DNA from: Streptomyces marispadix
GTDB lineage: Bacteria; Actinomycetota; Actinomycetes; Streptomycetales; Streptomycetaceae
Length of the DNA: 64,000 bases
Assembly: GCF_022524345.1 (NCBI RefSeq)
Contig: NZ_JAKWJU010000002.1
Span: forward strand, 682,001-746,000
Direction of reading: 5' to 3'
Shown in pieces: positions 1-8,768 of the stretch. The translations under genes were made by a program, and so were the position numbers. The notes beneath the pieces were generated by a model. The model had not been told where the DNA came from, searched no databases, and saw only the letters and a list, made by a program, of their open reading frames with translations. Every line of letters starts with the position of its first letter. Position 1 is the first letter of the stretch.

Positions 1-4
1 TGTG

Positions 5-451
5 TCAGTCCTCCTTGCGGCGGGTGGTGCGGCGGCTGCCGGAGGAGGCGGACGCCTTCCTCGGTTCACGCTCCCGCTCCTCCTCGTCGCCGTCGCGCCC
101 GCGCTGGAGGGATTCGCTGAACGCCTCGACGGCGCCGGTGAGCGCGCCCTTGGACTTGCCCTTCGCGCCGTTCTCGGTGACGTCGCCCACGATCTCGGTG
201 AGCTGGGTGGGGGCCTTGCGTCCGGCTTCGAGGTCAAGCCTGTTGCACGCCTCGGCGAAGCGCAGATACGTGTCGACGCTCGCGACGACCACGCGCACGT
301 CGATCTTGAGTATCTCGATGCCGACGAGGGAGACGCGCACGAACGCGTCGATCACCAGGCCGCGGTCCAGGATCAGTTCGAGGATGTCGTAGAGGTTTCC
401 GCCGCCGGAACCGGCGGTCGGCTGGCTGCTGGTCTGCGGGACTACCGTCAC
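5..451 (-). CDS. gvpA: Gas vesicle structural protein, GvpA/GvpJ family
   Basis: 148 aa. Residues about 20-76 match the GvpA/GvpJ core that builds the gas-vesicle rib: an [18 protein letters not shown] stretch followed by [27 protein letters not shown] charged Arg/Glu/Ser-rich tail follows, as in the longer actinobacterial GvpA-like proteins. The start is GTG at 451 with an AAAGGA ribosome site about 8 bases upstream. The stop lies 5 bases from the window edge, so later gvp genes would be outside. It is downstream of gvpO on the same strand. Whether this is the main shell protein (GvpA) or a minor one (GvpJ) cannot be settled from one copy. Confidence 0.85.
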   Translation of the reverse strand: MTVVPQTSSQPTAGSGGGNLYDILELILDRGLVIDAFVRVSLVGIEILKIDVRVVVASVDTYLRFAEACNRLDLEAGRKAPTQLTEIVGDVTENGAKGKSKGALTGAVEAFSESLQRGRDGDEEEREREPRKASASSGSRRTTRRKED

Positions 452-498
452 GTTCTTCGTCCTTTCGTAGAGCTTCGGACGCGTTCATGAGAGTTCGG

Positions 499-530
499 AA
501 GAGTCGGAAGGTGCAGAAGAGTCGGAAGGT
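499..530. repeat. Two 14-base direct repeats upstream of gvpA
   Basis: AAGAGTCGGAAGGT occurs at 499-512 and again at 517-530, in the gvpO-gvpA spacer. It could be a regulator-binding direct repeat or a simple slippage duplication; the sequence alone does not decide. Confidence 0.5.
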
Positions 531-620
531 TCATCGAAGGTGCAGTGATTCAGGGGCAGTTCGAGATGCTTGGACGTCGTTCGAGGACCTGGGAAGTGTC
601 CGTATGGATCGGCCGATCCA

Positions 621-648
621 GGCGGATCAGGCGGATCAGGCGGATTCA
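621..648. repeat. 9-base tandem repeat (GGCGGATCA), about three units
   Basis: GGCGGATCA at 621-629 and 630-638, followed by a third unit with one inserted base at 639-648. It lies between gvpO and gvpA. No coding frame is supported here. Confidence 0.6.
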
Positions 649-705
649 GCAGTCCGCCCGGGCGGCGGCGACGACGCGTGACCGCTTCCGCGGGTCACGC
701 CGCGC

Positions 706-1158
706 TCATTTCCGCTGGTCGATCTGGCCGCGTGCGTAGCGGCGGGTCCGCTCGTAGCCGAGCAGGTTTCCCTGGCCGTCGAGTTGTACGCGGTAGGAAG
801 CCATCACGCTGGTGGTGTCGGGGACTCGCTCGACCTCTACGACCTCGATGTCGGCGGTCCAGCCGTCGCCGGACGCCTTGAGCGAGGACACGGAGGCCGG
901 TTCGCGTTGCAGGAGTTCGGCGAGCTGCCCGGCGGCGAGACGCATGGCCTCGGCTATCGGAACGCGTGCCGTGTGCGTCCCGTCGCCCCGGTGCCGCTTC
1001 GGATCGCCTTGCCTCTGCTGCGAGTTGCTCTCGTCGCCCGGCCGGTCTCCGCTGTCGTGGCCGCTGCTCTCGCGGGTCTCCCGGCCCTTGCTTTCGCGGC
1101 TCTTGCTCTCTTGGCCCTCTTCATACCGTCTGGCCTGTTTGTCACCAGTTGTCGCCAT
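706..1158 (-). CDS. gvpO: Gas vesicle protein GvpO
   Basis: 150 aa. The last ~90 residues fit the GvpO family: AMRLAAGQLAELLQREPASVSSL, then a WTADIEVVEVERVPDTTSVMASYRVQLD block and a RRYARGQ end. The first ~60 residues are a charged, Ser/Arg/Glu-rich low-complexity lead, common in actinobacterial GvpO. ATG at 1158 follows a G-rich ribosome site. It precedes the gvpA-like gene in the same direction, the order usual in Streptomyces gvp loci. GvpO is generally regarded as an accessory or regulatory gas-vesicle protein; its exact role here is not visible. Confidence 0.85.
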   Translation of the reverse strand: MATTGDKQARRYEEGQESKSRESKGRETRESSGHDSGDRPGDESNSQQRQGDPKRHRGDGTHTARVPIAEAMRLAAGQLAELLQREPASVSSLKASGDGWTADIEVVEVERVPDTTSVMASYRVQLDGQGNLLGYERTRRYARGQIDQRK

Positions 1159-1320
1159 GCCCTCACCCCTTTCCCGGCAAGCGGTTCGTAGACCTGTGTT
1201 CCGGGTCTCACCCGCATTCCGCGGAGGGTGTGTTGGGTGCCCCGACGGTGAAGACCTATGCGCAGCGGTTTACTTCGCCGCCACGACCGCCCTGTTCCAC
1301 CAGGTCCTTGGTGACGAGGC

Positions 1321-2331
1321 TCACGCCCGGGCGCTCTCCCGTACGACGAGCCGGTGGGCCACGGTGACGCGCCTGGCGGGGAGATGGCCCAGGCGTCCGT
1401 AGACGCGGTCCGCGAGGCACTGGAGGGCGCGCTCGGCGATCTGCTCCTTGTCCGGGGCGACGGTCGCCAGTGAGGGCACCGAGTAGCGCCCGTCCTCGAT
1501 GTCGTCGAAGCCGACGACCGCGACATCATGGGGCACCCGCAGCCCGCGGTCGCACGCCGCACGGATCGCACCGAGGGCGAGTTCGTCGCTGAAACAGAAG
1601 ACGGCGTCCGGGACTTCGCCCGCGTCCAGCAGGTCGCGCATCGCCCGGTGGCCCTCCTCGCGGTGGAGCGTCGCCACGGAGCGGGTCGAGCTCTCCGCCA
1701 TGGGCAGCCCGGCGGCGGCCAGCGCCTCGCGGTAGCCCTGGGCGCGCTGTTCGGCGGTGCCGTTGGAGAGCTGGGGCTGTAGGCCGATGGCGGCGACGCG
1801 GCGGCGGCCGAGGGAGATCAGATGGGCCGTCGCCTCACGTGCGGCGGCGACGTTGTCGATGGCGACGTGGTCCGCGATGCCGCCGGTCTCCTGTTCGCCG
1901 AGCACGACGAGGGGCAACGTGGCGCTGTGGCGGCCGAGTTCCTCCGGTGTGAGCGACCAGGGGCTCATGATCATGCCGTCGACGGTGTGCCGTTCGGAGC
2001 CTTCGAGCAGCCGGCGTTCCCGCTCGGCGGCGCCGTCCGTACGGTCGATGAGCACCGTCCAGCCGCGGTGCCGGGCGGCGTCGATGAGCAGTTCGGCGAT
2101 CTCGCCGAAGTAGGGCGAGCGGACCTCGGGGACGGCGAGGCCGATCAGTCCGGTACGGCCCTGGCGCAGGTTGCGGGCGGCGAGATTCGGGCGGTACTGA
2201 AGCTCCTCTATCGCGGCGAGCACCCGCTCCCGGGTGGCGGGGGCGACGGCGGGCGCGTTGTTGACGACGTTGGAGACCGTGCGCACGGAGACGCCCGCCC
2301 GTGCCGCCACGTCCTTGAGCTTCGTCGCCAC
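1321..2331 (-). CDS. LacI-family transcriptional repressor
   Basis: 336 aa from GTG 2331, chosen because GAAAGG lies 6 bases before it and the protein then begins 3 residues before the LacI helix-turn-helix (KLKDVAARAGVSVRTVSNVV, residues 4-23). The hinge LAARNLRQGRTGLIGL follows, then a periplasmic-binding-protein-like effector domain to the C-terminus ending in LVVRES. It is divergent from the oxygenase at 2502, with two adjacent 12-base near-palindromes at 2434-2457 between them. It probably represses itself and the oxygenase/sugar-porter pair; the effector is likely a sugar or derivative. Starting further upstream would add 20 residues unlike the family. Confidence 0.9.
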   Translation of the reverse strand: MATKLKDVAARAGVSVRTVSNVVNNAPAVAPATRERVLAAIEELQYRPNLAARNLRQGRTGLIGLAVPEVRSPYFGEIAELLIDAARHRGWTVLIDRTDGAAERERRLLEGSERHTVDGMIMSPWSLTPEELGRHSATLPLVVLGEQETGGIADHVAIDNVAAAREATAHLISLGRRRVAAIGLQPQLSNGTAEQRAQGYREALAAAGLPMAESSTRSVATLHREEGHRAMRDLLDAGEVPDAVFCFSDELALGAIRAACDRGLRVPHDVAVVGFDDIEDGRYSVPSLATVAPDKEQIAERALQCLADRVYGRLGHLPARRVTVAHRLVVRESARA

Positions 2332-2433
2332 CTCGAACCTTTCCGCTCGGCTGCCGCAGGTCTGCCACCCGCTGTTCGCGGGGCCGATCATCCCATGCCG
2401 CCGGGGGCGGGGGAGAAAATCCCGCGCACCTGT

Positions 2434-2457
2434 TGCGACGCTGCATGCAACGTTGCA
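2434..2457. promoter_or_regulatory. Tandem LacI-type operator candidates
   Basis: TGCGACGCTGCA (2434-2445) is directly followed by TGCAACGTTGCA (2446-2457). The second is a perfect 12-base palindrome with the central CG of LacI/GalR operators; the first differs at two positions. They lie between the divergent LacI gene and the oxygenase start at 2502. Confidence 0.6.
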
Positions 2458-2501
2458 AAGTGGCAGGCCGAAACGACAGTACTAGCGAAGGGATTCCGCC
2501 A

Positions 2502-3476
2502 GTGGCCACAGTGAGCACTCCGTCGTCGTACGACAGCGACACCGGGACCGGCGTCGGCGCCGGTCATGCGGCGGATCAGGGCGGGAAGGCCGCCCCCGTC
2601 GACTTCGCGACCGTCGGCGCCGTGGTACGGGACCTCTACACCGACGGCATCAGCGCACTGCGGGGCGCGTTCAGCACCGAGTGGGCCGACCGCATGCGCG
2701 AGGACATCGAGGCGGCCTTCGAGGAAGCGCGTCATCGCCCCGGCGGCGCCGTGGGGCGCGGCCCGAGCCGCTACTACGTGGAGATACACCCCGAGCAGTT
2801 CCGCGGCTTCGTCGAACTCGTCGACCACCCATGGGTGCGGGCGGTGTGCGAGGCCGTGCTCGGTCCGCGCTACTCCATCGTCGAGCTGGGCTTCGACATC
2901 CCCTTCGAGGGCGCGGTGCATCAGCCCTGGCACCGGGACTTCCCGATGCCCGACGTCACACGGGACAGGCACCACCTCAACTCGCTGGCCTTCAACCTCA
3001 CCGGTGTCGACACCACCGAGGACATGGGGCCCTTCGAGATCGCGCCGGGCACTCAGTGGGACGACGGCACCCACTTCGAGCACGAGATGTTCCCGCCGCG
3101 TGAGGACTACGACCGCTACCGCGAGCTGGGCGTGAAGAAGTATCCGCAGCGCGGCGACATCTCCGTACGCTCGGCACTCACGATCCACCGGGGCACCGCC
3201 AACCACTCCGCGCTGTCCCGGCCGGTGCTGGTGCTGGGGGTCGACGCCCCCGGGGCGGGCAACGACGGGCACCACGACATGGCCGTGACCCACGGCTACT
3301 GGGAGAGGCTGCCCGAGCGGGTGAGGGCGCACCTGAACTGCCCCGTCGTCGACTCGCTGACCCCGATCGTGCAGAAGCACACCATCGAGGGCCTCGTCAT
3401 GGGCGACGCCGATCCGGACGGCGACGCCGGGTCCGCCTCCCCCGCCGCCGGGATGGCAGGCGCCGCTCCGGAGTGA
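2502..3476 (+). CDS. Phytanoyl-CoA dioxygenase (PhyH) family Fe(II)/2-oxoglutarate oxygenase
   Basis: 324 aa from GTG 2502, preceded by GAAGGGA. The double-stranded beta-helix iron site is visible: HRD in WHRDFPMPD (His about 144, Asp about 146) and a distal His about 229 in LTIHRGTANHSALSRP, where the later Arg would hold 2-oxoglutarate. FELVDHPWVR and FNLTGVDTTEDMGPFEIAPGTQW are typical PhyH-family stretches. Reaction class: O2 and 2-oxoglutarate dependent hydroxylation. The substrate is unknown; the neighbouring LacI regulator and sugar porter suggest a carbohydrate or polyol derivative rather than phytanoyl-CoA. No signal peptide, so cytoplasmic. Confidence 0.85.
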   Translation: MATVSTPSSYDSDTGTGVGAGHAADQGGKAAPVDFATVGAVVRDLYTDGISALRGAFSTEWADRMREDIEAAFEEARHRPGGAVGRGPSRYYVEIHPEQFRGFVELVDHPWVRAVCEAVLGPRYSIVELGFDIPFEGAVHQPWHRDFPMPDVTRDRHHLNSLAFNLTGVDTTEDMGPFEIAPGTQWDDGTHFEHEMFPPREDYDRYRELGVKKYPQRGDISVRSALTIHRGTANHSALSRPVLVLGVDAPGAGNDGHHDMAVTHGYWERLPERVRAHLNCPVVDSLTPIVQKHTIEGLVMGDADPDGDAGSASPAAGMAGAAPE

Positions 3477-3803
3477 GAGCCGGAGCGGGAAACCCCCGGA
3501 GAGAGAACCGGAGAGAGAGCCCGAATGACAAGTCGCTCCGCCCCGTAGTGAGGGGCGCGGCGAGCGGCCTCGTGCGCCCGCGACCCGCAGTGAGCGCCGG
3601 CGACGCCGGACGAGCGCATCAACGCCATACGACCTCGGGCGAGCGACCGCAGCGGGCGGCCGAACTGTCCCGTCCCGCTTCTCCGGCGAGCCCGAAATCC
3701 GGGCACCGGCCACCAGACGACCCCCGAAACCACCCCCGGATCGACCGAGTTCCCCCGGCCGAGGCGACATCGGCCCAGGCGGACCACCAAGGAAAGGCGC
3801 CAC
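3477..3803. other. Intergenic stretch, 327 bases, no gene seen
   Basis: It separates the oxygenase from the sugar porter. The first 50 bases hold two CCGGAGAGAGA-like copies. No coding frame with convincing composition and no strong hairpin is visible. The porter's own ribosome site AAGGAAAGG lies at its end. Confidence 0.5.
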
Positions 3804-5216
3804 GTGACCACCTCAGCTCCAGCGCGGACGGCCCAGGCCGCCGCACCCCTACGCCAGCCCCCGCTGCTCTACGCCGTCGCCGCGATCTCCGCGCTCGGCG
3901 GCCTGCTCTTCGGCTACGACACCGGCATCATCTCCAGCGCGCTGCTCGACCTCGGACGCGATCTCCAACTCTCCTCCCGCGCACAGGAGATCGTGGTCAG
4001 CGCGATCCTCGTGGGCGCCATGGCGGGCGCGCCGGTCTCCGGCACGCTCGTCGCCCGCCACGGCCGCAAGCCGGTGGTGACAGGTGTCGCCGTGCTCTTC
4101 GCCGCGGGGGCGGTGGCGGCGGCCGTCGCGCCCGGCACGGGCACGCTCATCGCGGCGCGCTTCGTGCTGGGTCTGGCGGTCGGCGCGGCGTCCAACACCG
4201 TGCCCGTCTATATCGCCGAGACCGCGCCCGCCGCGATACGCGGGCGGCTCATGGTGCTCTTCCAGCTCATGGTGGCGATCGGGCAGCTCATCTCCTACCT
4301 CGTGGGCTACGCCCTCGCCGGACCCGGAGGCTGGCGGTGGATGTTCGCGCTGGCGGCGGTGCCCGCCGTGGTTCTCGTCCTCGGGATGCTGCCGCTGCCG
4401 GAGAGCCCGCGCTGGCTCGTGGGGCAGGGTCGTACGGAGGAGGCGGCCGGAGTGCTGCGCAGGCTGCGGCGGCCCGGCTCGGACATCGCCGGTGAGATCG
4501 CGGACATCCAGGCCGTACGCACCGAGGAGCGCGGCGCGGGCTGGCGGGCGCTGCGCGGCTCGTGGGTGCGTCCCGCGCTGGTCGTCGCCCTGGGCATCGC
4601 GGCGTTCTCGCAGCTCACCGGCATCAACGCGATGGTCTACTACGCGCCGAAGCTGCTCACGGACGCCGGGTTCGGCGACTCCACGGCGCTGCTGACGGGC
4701 GTCGGGATCGGCGTGATGCTGGTGGCCGCCGGGATCGCCGGGACGCTGCTCGTCGACCGTACGGGGCGGCGGCGTCTGCTGCTGTGGCTGCTGCCCGGGT
4801 CGGGGCTGGCGATGGCGGTGCTGGCGCTGGCGTTCCTCGGCAGCGGCGGGTCCGGGGCGCAGAAGTGGACGGTGATCATCGCGCTGTTCGCGTACATCTT
4901 CCTCAACGGGGCCGGCATGCAGGCGGTCGTCTGGCTGATCGGCCCCGAGGTGCTGCCGCTGGCGGTGCGCGGACCGGCGATGAGCGTGGCCACGACGGCC
5001 GTCTGGGGCTTCGATCTGCTGATCGCGCTCACGGCGCTGACCGCCGTCGACACCTTCGGCCGCACCGCCACGTTCCTCGTCTACGCGCTGATGAACGCCG
5101 CGTGCTGGGTCTTCGTGCTGCGGCGGGTGCCGGAGACGCGGGGGCGCACGCTGGAGGAGATCGAGCAGGCGCTGCGCCGTCCCGCGCGCAGGAGGAAGGA
5201 ACCGGCGGGCGTCTAG
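3804..5216 (+). CDS. MFS sugar porter (sugar:H+ symporter family)
   Basis: 470 aa with about 12 membrane segments. Sugar-porter signatures are present: GGLLFGYDTGIISSAL in segment 1, a RHGRKP loop, LPESPRWLVGQGR after segment 6, GINAMVYYAPK in segment 7, and the C-terminal PETRGRTLEEIEQ. GTG at 3804 is preceded by AAGGAAAGG. It resembles bacterial xylose, galactose and myo-inositol symporters; the sugar cannot be named from sequence. It is downstream of the oxygenase in the same direction and probably under the same LacI control, which would couple uptake and oxidation of one substrate. Confidence 0.9.
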   Translation: MTTSAPARTAQAAAPLRQPPLLYAVAAISALGGLLFGYDTGIISSALLDLGRDLQLSSRAQEIVVSAILVGAMAGAPVSGTLVARHGRKPVVTGVAVLFAAGAVAAAVAPGTGTLIAARFVLGLAVGAASNTVPVYIAETAPAAIRGRLMVLFQLMVAIGQLISYLVGYALAGPGGWRWMFALAAVPAVVLVLGMLPLPESPRWLVGQGRTEEAAGVLRRLRRPGSDIAGEIADIQAVRTEERGAGWRALRGSWVRPALVVALGIAAFSQLTGINAMVYYAPKLLTDAGFGDSTALLTGVGIGVMLVAAGIAGTLLVDRTGRRRLLLWLLPGSGLAMAVLALAFLGSGGSGAQKWTVIIALFAYIFLNGAGMQAVVWLIGPEVLPLAVRGPAMSVATTAVWGFDLLIALTALTAVDTFGRTATFLVYALMNAACWVFVLRRVPETRGRTLEEIEQALRRPARRRKEPAGV

Positions 5217-5258
5217 GGCGACTTGGCGGGCTCAGACAGCTCAGCGGATTCGACCCGC

Positions 5259-5290
5259 GCGGCCGGGGCGAGCGCGCCCGTCCCGGCCGC
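5259..5290. terminator. Hairpin between convergent genes
   Basis: GCGGCCGGG (5259-5267) and CCCGGCCGC (5282-5290) form a perfect 9-base stem with a 14-base loop, between the convergent sugar porter and ABC permease. There is no U-tract. Confidence 0.5.
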
Positions 5291-5322
5291 GGCCACGGAC
5301 CCGTCCGCGTCCGCCCGGCCGC

Positions 5323-6144
5323 TCACTCCTTGACGGCGCCCGTCAGCATCCCCTCGATGAACCGCCGTTGCAGCGCCACGTACACCACCACGACCGGCAG
5401 CGCGATCAGCACGGACGCGGCTGCCAGCAGTGCCGTGTCGGAGCTGTACTGCCCCTGGAAGAAGGCGAGTCCGAGCGGCACGGTGCGGTGGGCCTCGTCG
5501 CTGACCATCACCAGGGCCATCAGGAACTCGTTCCACGTCCACATGAAGACGATCACGGCCATCGTCGACAGGGCGGGGCGTCCCATCGGAACGAGCACGC
5601 GCCACAGCGTCGTCCAGCTCGACGCCCCGTCGATACGGGCGGCCTCGATGACGGAGCGGGAGCTGTTGCGGAAGTAGGTGCGCATCCAGAACACGCCGAA
5701 CGCCAGCGACTGCGCCGTCTGCGGCAGGATCAACGCCCAGTAGGAGTCGGTCAGTTGCCAGTAGCGCAGATCGAAGTAGAGCGGCACGACGAGAGCTTCC
5801 TCCGGAAGCGTCAGACCGAGCACGAAGAGGTAGAAGAGCAGGTTCGAGCCGGGGAAGCGCATCACGCCGAAGGCGTAGGCGGCGAGCACGGCGAGCACCG
5901 TCGTGGCCGCGACCACGGCCACGGCGACCAGGACGGAGTTCGTCAGATACGAGCCGAAGTGCCCTCGGCTCCAAGCCTCGGCGAAATTGCCCCAGTTGAG
6001 GCCGTCCGGCAGTGAGAAGCCCGTGTCCAGGGAGGAGCGGCTGCCGAAGGCGGTGGACAGCACGCCCACCACGGGCGTGAGGCTGATTACGGCGAAGAGG
6101 GCGAGAACGCCGTAGGTGGCGCTGCGTTCGAGGCGGCCGGTCAT
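5323..6144 (-). CDS. Carbohydrate ABC transporter permease, MalG/UgpE type
   Basis: 273 aa with six predicted membrane segments and the inner-membrane permease EAA loop (EAARIDGASSWTTLWRVLVP) in the second half, where it contacts the ATPase. ATG at 6144 overlaps the stop of the partner permease by 4 bases, so the two are translationally coupled. No ATPase gene is in this operon; as in many Streptomyces sugar importers, a shared MsiK-like ATPase elsewhere would be needed. The sugar is likely an oligo- or disaccharide, given the neighbouring GH4 enzyme. Confidence 0.92.
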   Translation of the reverse strand: MTGRLERSATYGVLALFAVISLTPVVGVLSTAFGSRSSLDTGFSLPDGLNWGNFAEAWSRGHFGSYLTNSVLVAVAVVAATTVLAVLAAYAFGVMRFPGSNLLFYLFVLGLTLPEEALVVPLYFDLRYWQLTDSYWALILPQTAQSLAFGVFWMRTYFRNSSRSVIEAARIDGASSWTTLWRVLVPMGRPALSTMAVIVFMWTWNEFLMALVMVSDEAHRTVPLGLAFFQGQYSSDTALLAAASVLIALPVVVVYVALQRRFIEGMLTGAVKE

Positions 6145-7223
6145 GAGTCGTCTCCTCCTCGTTCCCGGCGCTCGTCGCCGCGTCCTCCGCGTGCTCCGGG
6201 TTTGTCCCGTCCTCCGCGTCCGCCTTCGACGAGCCGGGCCACAGTGACCGTCAGCGCGAAGATCAGCACCGTCAGGGCGATGCCCATGGCCGCCGCCGAG
6301 CCGACCTCGTTCGTCTCGAAGGCTCGGTGGTAGACCTCGTAGGCGGGTACGGAGGTGGCGTTGCCGGGGCCGCCGCTGGTGGTGATGTAGATCAGGTCGA
6401 AGTTGCGCAGTCCGGCGACGATGGTGAGCGTCAGCGCGACGGCGATCTCGGCACGCAGCGCGGGCAGCGTGACGGCGAGGAACTCCCTTAGCGGGCCCGC
6501 CCCGTCGACCCGCGCCGCCTCGTACAGCTCACGCGGGATGCGCTGCGCCCCGGCGAGGAAGAGCACGACGCACAGACCCGTCTCCACCCAGGTGCCGACG
6601 GTGCCGACGGCGGGCAGCGCCCACGTCTGGTCACCGAGCCACGAGCGGGCGAGGGAGTCGAGCCCGACGGCGCGGAGGGTGTCGTTGAGCAGGCCGTCGG
6701 TGCCGAGGATGGAACGCCAGGCGACGCCCACGACGACCATCGCCAGCACCTGTGGCAGGAAGAGCACCGTGCGGAAGAACGTCATGCCGCGCACCCGGAA
6801 GCGCGAGAGCGCCGAGGCCAGCAGCAGCCCCAGCGCCACGGGCAGCGCGGCGTAGAACAGCAGCAGCGCGAGGGCGTGCAGGAACGGGCCGCGCAGCGAC
6901 GGATCGGCGAGCAGCGCGCGGTAGTTGTCCGCTCCCGCCCAGGTGGCGACGGTCAGCCCGTCCCAGTGGAGCAGCGACAGCCACGCCGTCTGTCCGAGGG
7001 GGAAGAGGAGGAAGACGGCGTAGAGCAGCAGGGCGGGCAGCACGTAGAGATAGCCGACGGCGCGCGGCTGGCCCGGCGCCTGGCGGCGGTAGCGGTCGCC
7101 CGCGCGGCGCCGCAGCACGCCCCTTACGCCCTGGGGCCCGGCGGCGGCCCGGCCGTTCCCGGTCTCCGTCGCGTCCGTCCCGCCGGGTCCGTAGGCGCCG
7201 GGTGCCGTGGGTGCGGCGCTCAC
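6141..7223 (-). CDS. Carbohydrate ABC transporter permease, MalF/UgpA type
   Basis: 360 aa. A Gly/Arg/Pro-rich cytoplasmic lead of about 60 residues is followed by six membrane segments (LYVLPALLLYAVFLLFPL first) and the EAA loop ELYEAARVDGAGPLREFLAVTLP. Its ATG at 7223 overlaps the stop of the binding-protein gene by 4 bases, and its own stop overlaps the next permease. It forms the transmembrane pore with the MalG-type partner. The long N-terminal lead is unusual for the family but has no better in-frame start with a ribosome site. Confidence 0.92.
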   Translation of the reverse strand: MSAAPTAPGAYGPGGTDATETGNGRAAAGPQGVRGVLRRRAGDRYRRQAPGQPRAVGYLYVLPALLLYAVFLLFPLGQTAWLSLLHWDGLTVATWAGADNYRALLADPSLRGPFLHALALLLFYAALPVALGLLLASALSRFRVRGMTFFRTVLFLPQVLAMVVVGVAWRSILGTDGLLNDTLRAVGLDSLARSWLGDQTWALPAVGTVGTWVETGLCVVLFLAGAQRIPRELYEAARVDGAGPLREFLAVTLPALRAEIAVALTLTIVAGLRNFDLIYITTSGGPGNATSVPAYEVYHRAFETNEVGSAAAMGIALTVLIFALTVTVARLVEGGRGGRDKPGARGGRGDERRERGGDDS

Positions 7224-8710
7224 CGCTCCGGCTTCCCTTCGCTGCGCTTCTTCTCCTGGAAGCCGCTGTAGGAGCGCTGCATCTTCGAGGAGAGTTCGCC
7301 GGGCGTGAGCGAGCCGTCGATGACGCCCTGGAGGTCGGCGGAGAGCGAGTCGTAGAAGTCGGGCGTGGTGTAGTCTAGATACGGCACGAGGCCGTCGGCC
7401 GCGTTGAGCTGCTCCCAGCCCTTCACCATCTGTGCGTCGACGCTGCCTTCGGGGATGTCGCGGGCGGCCTTGCCGGGCACGGCGGGCAGCACGCCCTCCT
7501 CGGTCATCACGTCGGCCGCGTGCCTGCTGGTGATGAAGTCGAGGTAGGCGGCGGCCACTTCGGGGTGGCGGGACTTGGACGTGACCGACCAGGCGAGGCC
7601 CTGGCCGCCGGTGGTGACGGGCTCGGCGTCCTTCTCGACGGGCGGCGGCGGCATGAAGCCGAGCTTGTCGCCCATGGACTTCTTCAGGTCCGGGAGCTGC
7701 CAGGTGCCGGTGATGAGGAACGCTCCCTTGCCGTCGGCGAACTTCTTAGCCGCGTCGTCGTATCCCGTTCCGTTGGCGCCCTTGGGTATGTAGCCCTGCT
7801 TCCTCCAGTCGGCGAGGGTGCGTGCGGCCTCCTTCGTGGGCTCGTTGTCGAAGCCGTCGCCGCGTCCGAAGACGCTCTCGCGGGTCTCCTCCGCACCGCC
7901 GGCCTGGTTCTGGAGGACTCCGAAGGTGTGGATCGCGGGGTACTTGTCCAAGTTGCCGAACTGGACGGGGAGTTCGCCCTCGTCCTTGAGGCGCGGCAGC
8001 GCGTCCGTCAGCTCGCCCCAGGTCTCCGGGGGCTCCACTGAGGCCTTCTCCAGTACGTCCTTGTTGTAGTAGACGCCGATGTACTCGCCGGTCTGTGAGA
8101 TGCCGTACAGGCGTCCGGTGCCGAAGTCGCGGGCGTCGGCGGAGACCCGGTTGAGGTTGAGCAGCGTCGACGGATACCGGGTGTTCCAGGCGTAGATGCC
8201 CGCGTAATTGTCGAGCGGCGTGAGCAGACCGGCCTTCACGAAGGCCACCATGTCGGGGTAGCCCTGGTTGGCCTGGATGACGTCCGGCGGCTTGTTGCCC
8301 GATATGGCGAGCTTCAGCGTCGTCTTGAGGTCGGAGAAGCTGCGGGCGACGCGCTTGATGCGGACGTTGGGGTACTTCTTCTCGAACTCGGCGTTCAGGC
8401 GCTCCAGTTCCTCGTTCTGGCCGCCGCGTACCTCCTGGTCCCAGACGGTCAGTGTGGCCTTCCCCGCCTTGGACGGGTCGGGCTTCGACGTGGCCGCCGC
8501 TCCGGGCACGCCCGCGCCCGCCGCGCCGGAGCCGTCGGTCCCGGGCACGCAGGCCGAGGCCGAAAGGGCGGTGCCGAGGGCCAGTACGAGCAGGGCCGTC
8601 CGGCGTGGGCGGGCCCTGCGGGAGGGCGCCGGTGCCGATCTCGGTGCCGGTGCCCTGCGGCGTGCCGGAGGGCTGTGCGGGCTCGTGCCCCTCACTCGCT
8701 CAGAGCGCAT
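7220..8710 (-). CDS. Sugar ABC transporter solute-binding lipoprotein
   Basis: 496 aa from ATG 8710, preceded by GAGGAG. The first ~37 residues are Arg/Pro rich, followed by a hydrophobic stretch and a lipobox ending at Cys54 (SASAC), so a membrane-anchored lipoprotein; the lipobox has Ala rather than Leu at -3. The mature part fits the family-1 extracellular solute-binding fold (LTVWDQEVRGGQNEELERLNAEFEKKYP near the start). First gene of the SBP-permease-permease operon with 4-base overlaps. It delivers sugar to the two permeases. The unusually long n-region suggests the true start could be later, but no alternative ATG/GTG with a ribosome site is visible before the hydrophobic core. Confidence 0.9.
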   Translation of the reverse strand: MRSERVRGTSPHSPPARRRAPAPRSAPAPSRRARPRRTALLVLALGTALSASACVPGTDGSGAAGAGVPGAAATSKPDPSKAGKATLTVWDQEVRGGQNEELERLNAEFEKKYPNVRIKRVARSFSDLKTTLKLAISGNKPPDVIQANQGYPDMVAFVKAGLLTPLDNYAGIYAWNTRYPSTLLNLNRVSADARDFGTGRLYGISQTGEYIGVYYNKDVLEKASVEPPETWGELTDALPRLKDEGELPVQFGNLDKYPAIHTFGVLQNQAGGAEETRESVFGRGDGFDNEPTKEAARTLADWRKQGYIPKGANGTGYDDAAKKFADGKGAFLITGTWQLPDLKKSMGDKLGFMPPPPVEKDAEPVTTGGQGLAWSVTSKSRHPEVAAAYLDFITSRHAADVMTEEGVLPAVPGKAARDIPEGSVDAQMVKGWEQLNAADGLVPYLDYTTPDFYDSLSADLQGVIDGSLTPGELSSKMQRSYSGFQEKKRSEGKPER

Positions 8711-8768
8711 GGAAGTCTCCTCTCGGCGTCCACCGCCGACTCGGCCCGCCTCCGCACGGGGGCGTCGG

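Noticed and set aside
2388..3803. A 471-residue minus-strand frame across the PhyH gene.
   Set aside because: Antisense to a PhyH gene with intact catalytic residues and a ribosome site; no domain on this strand.
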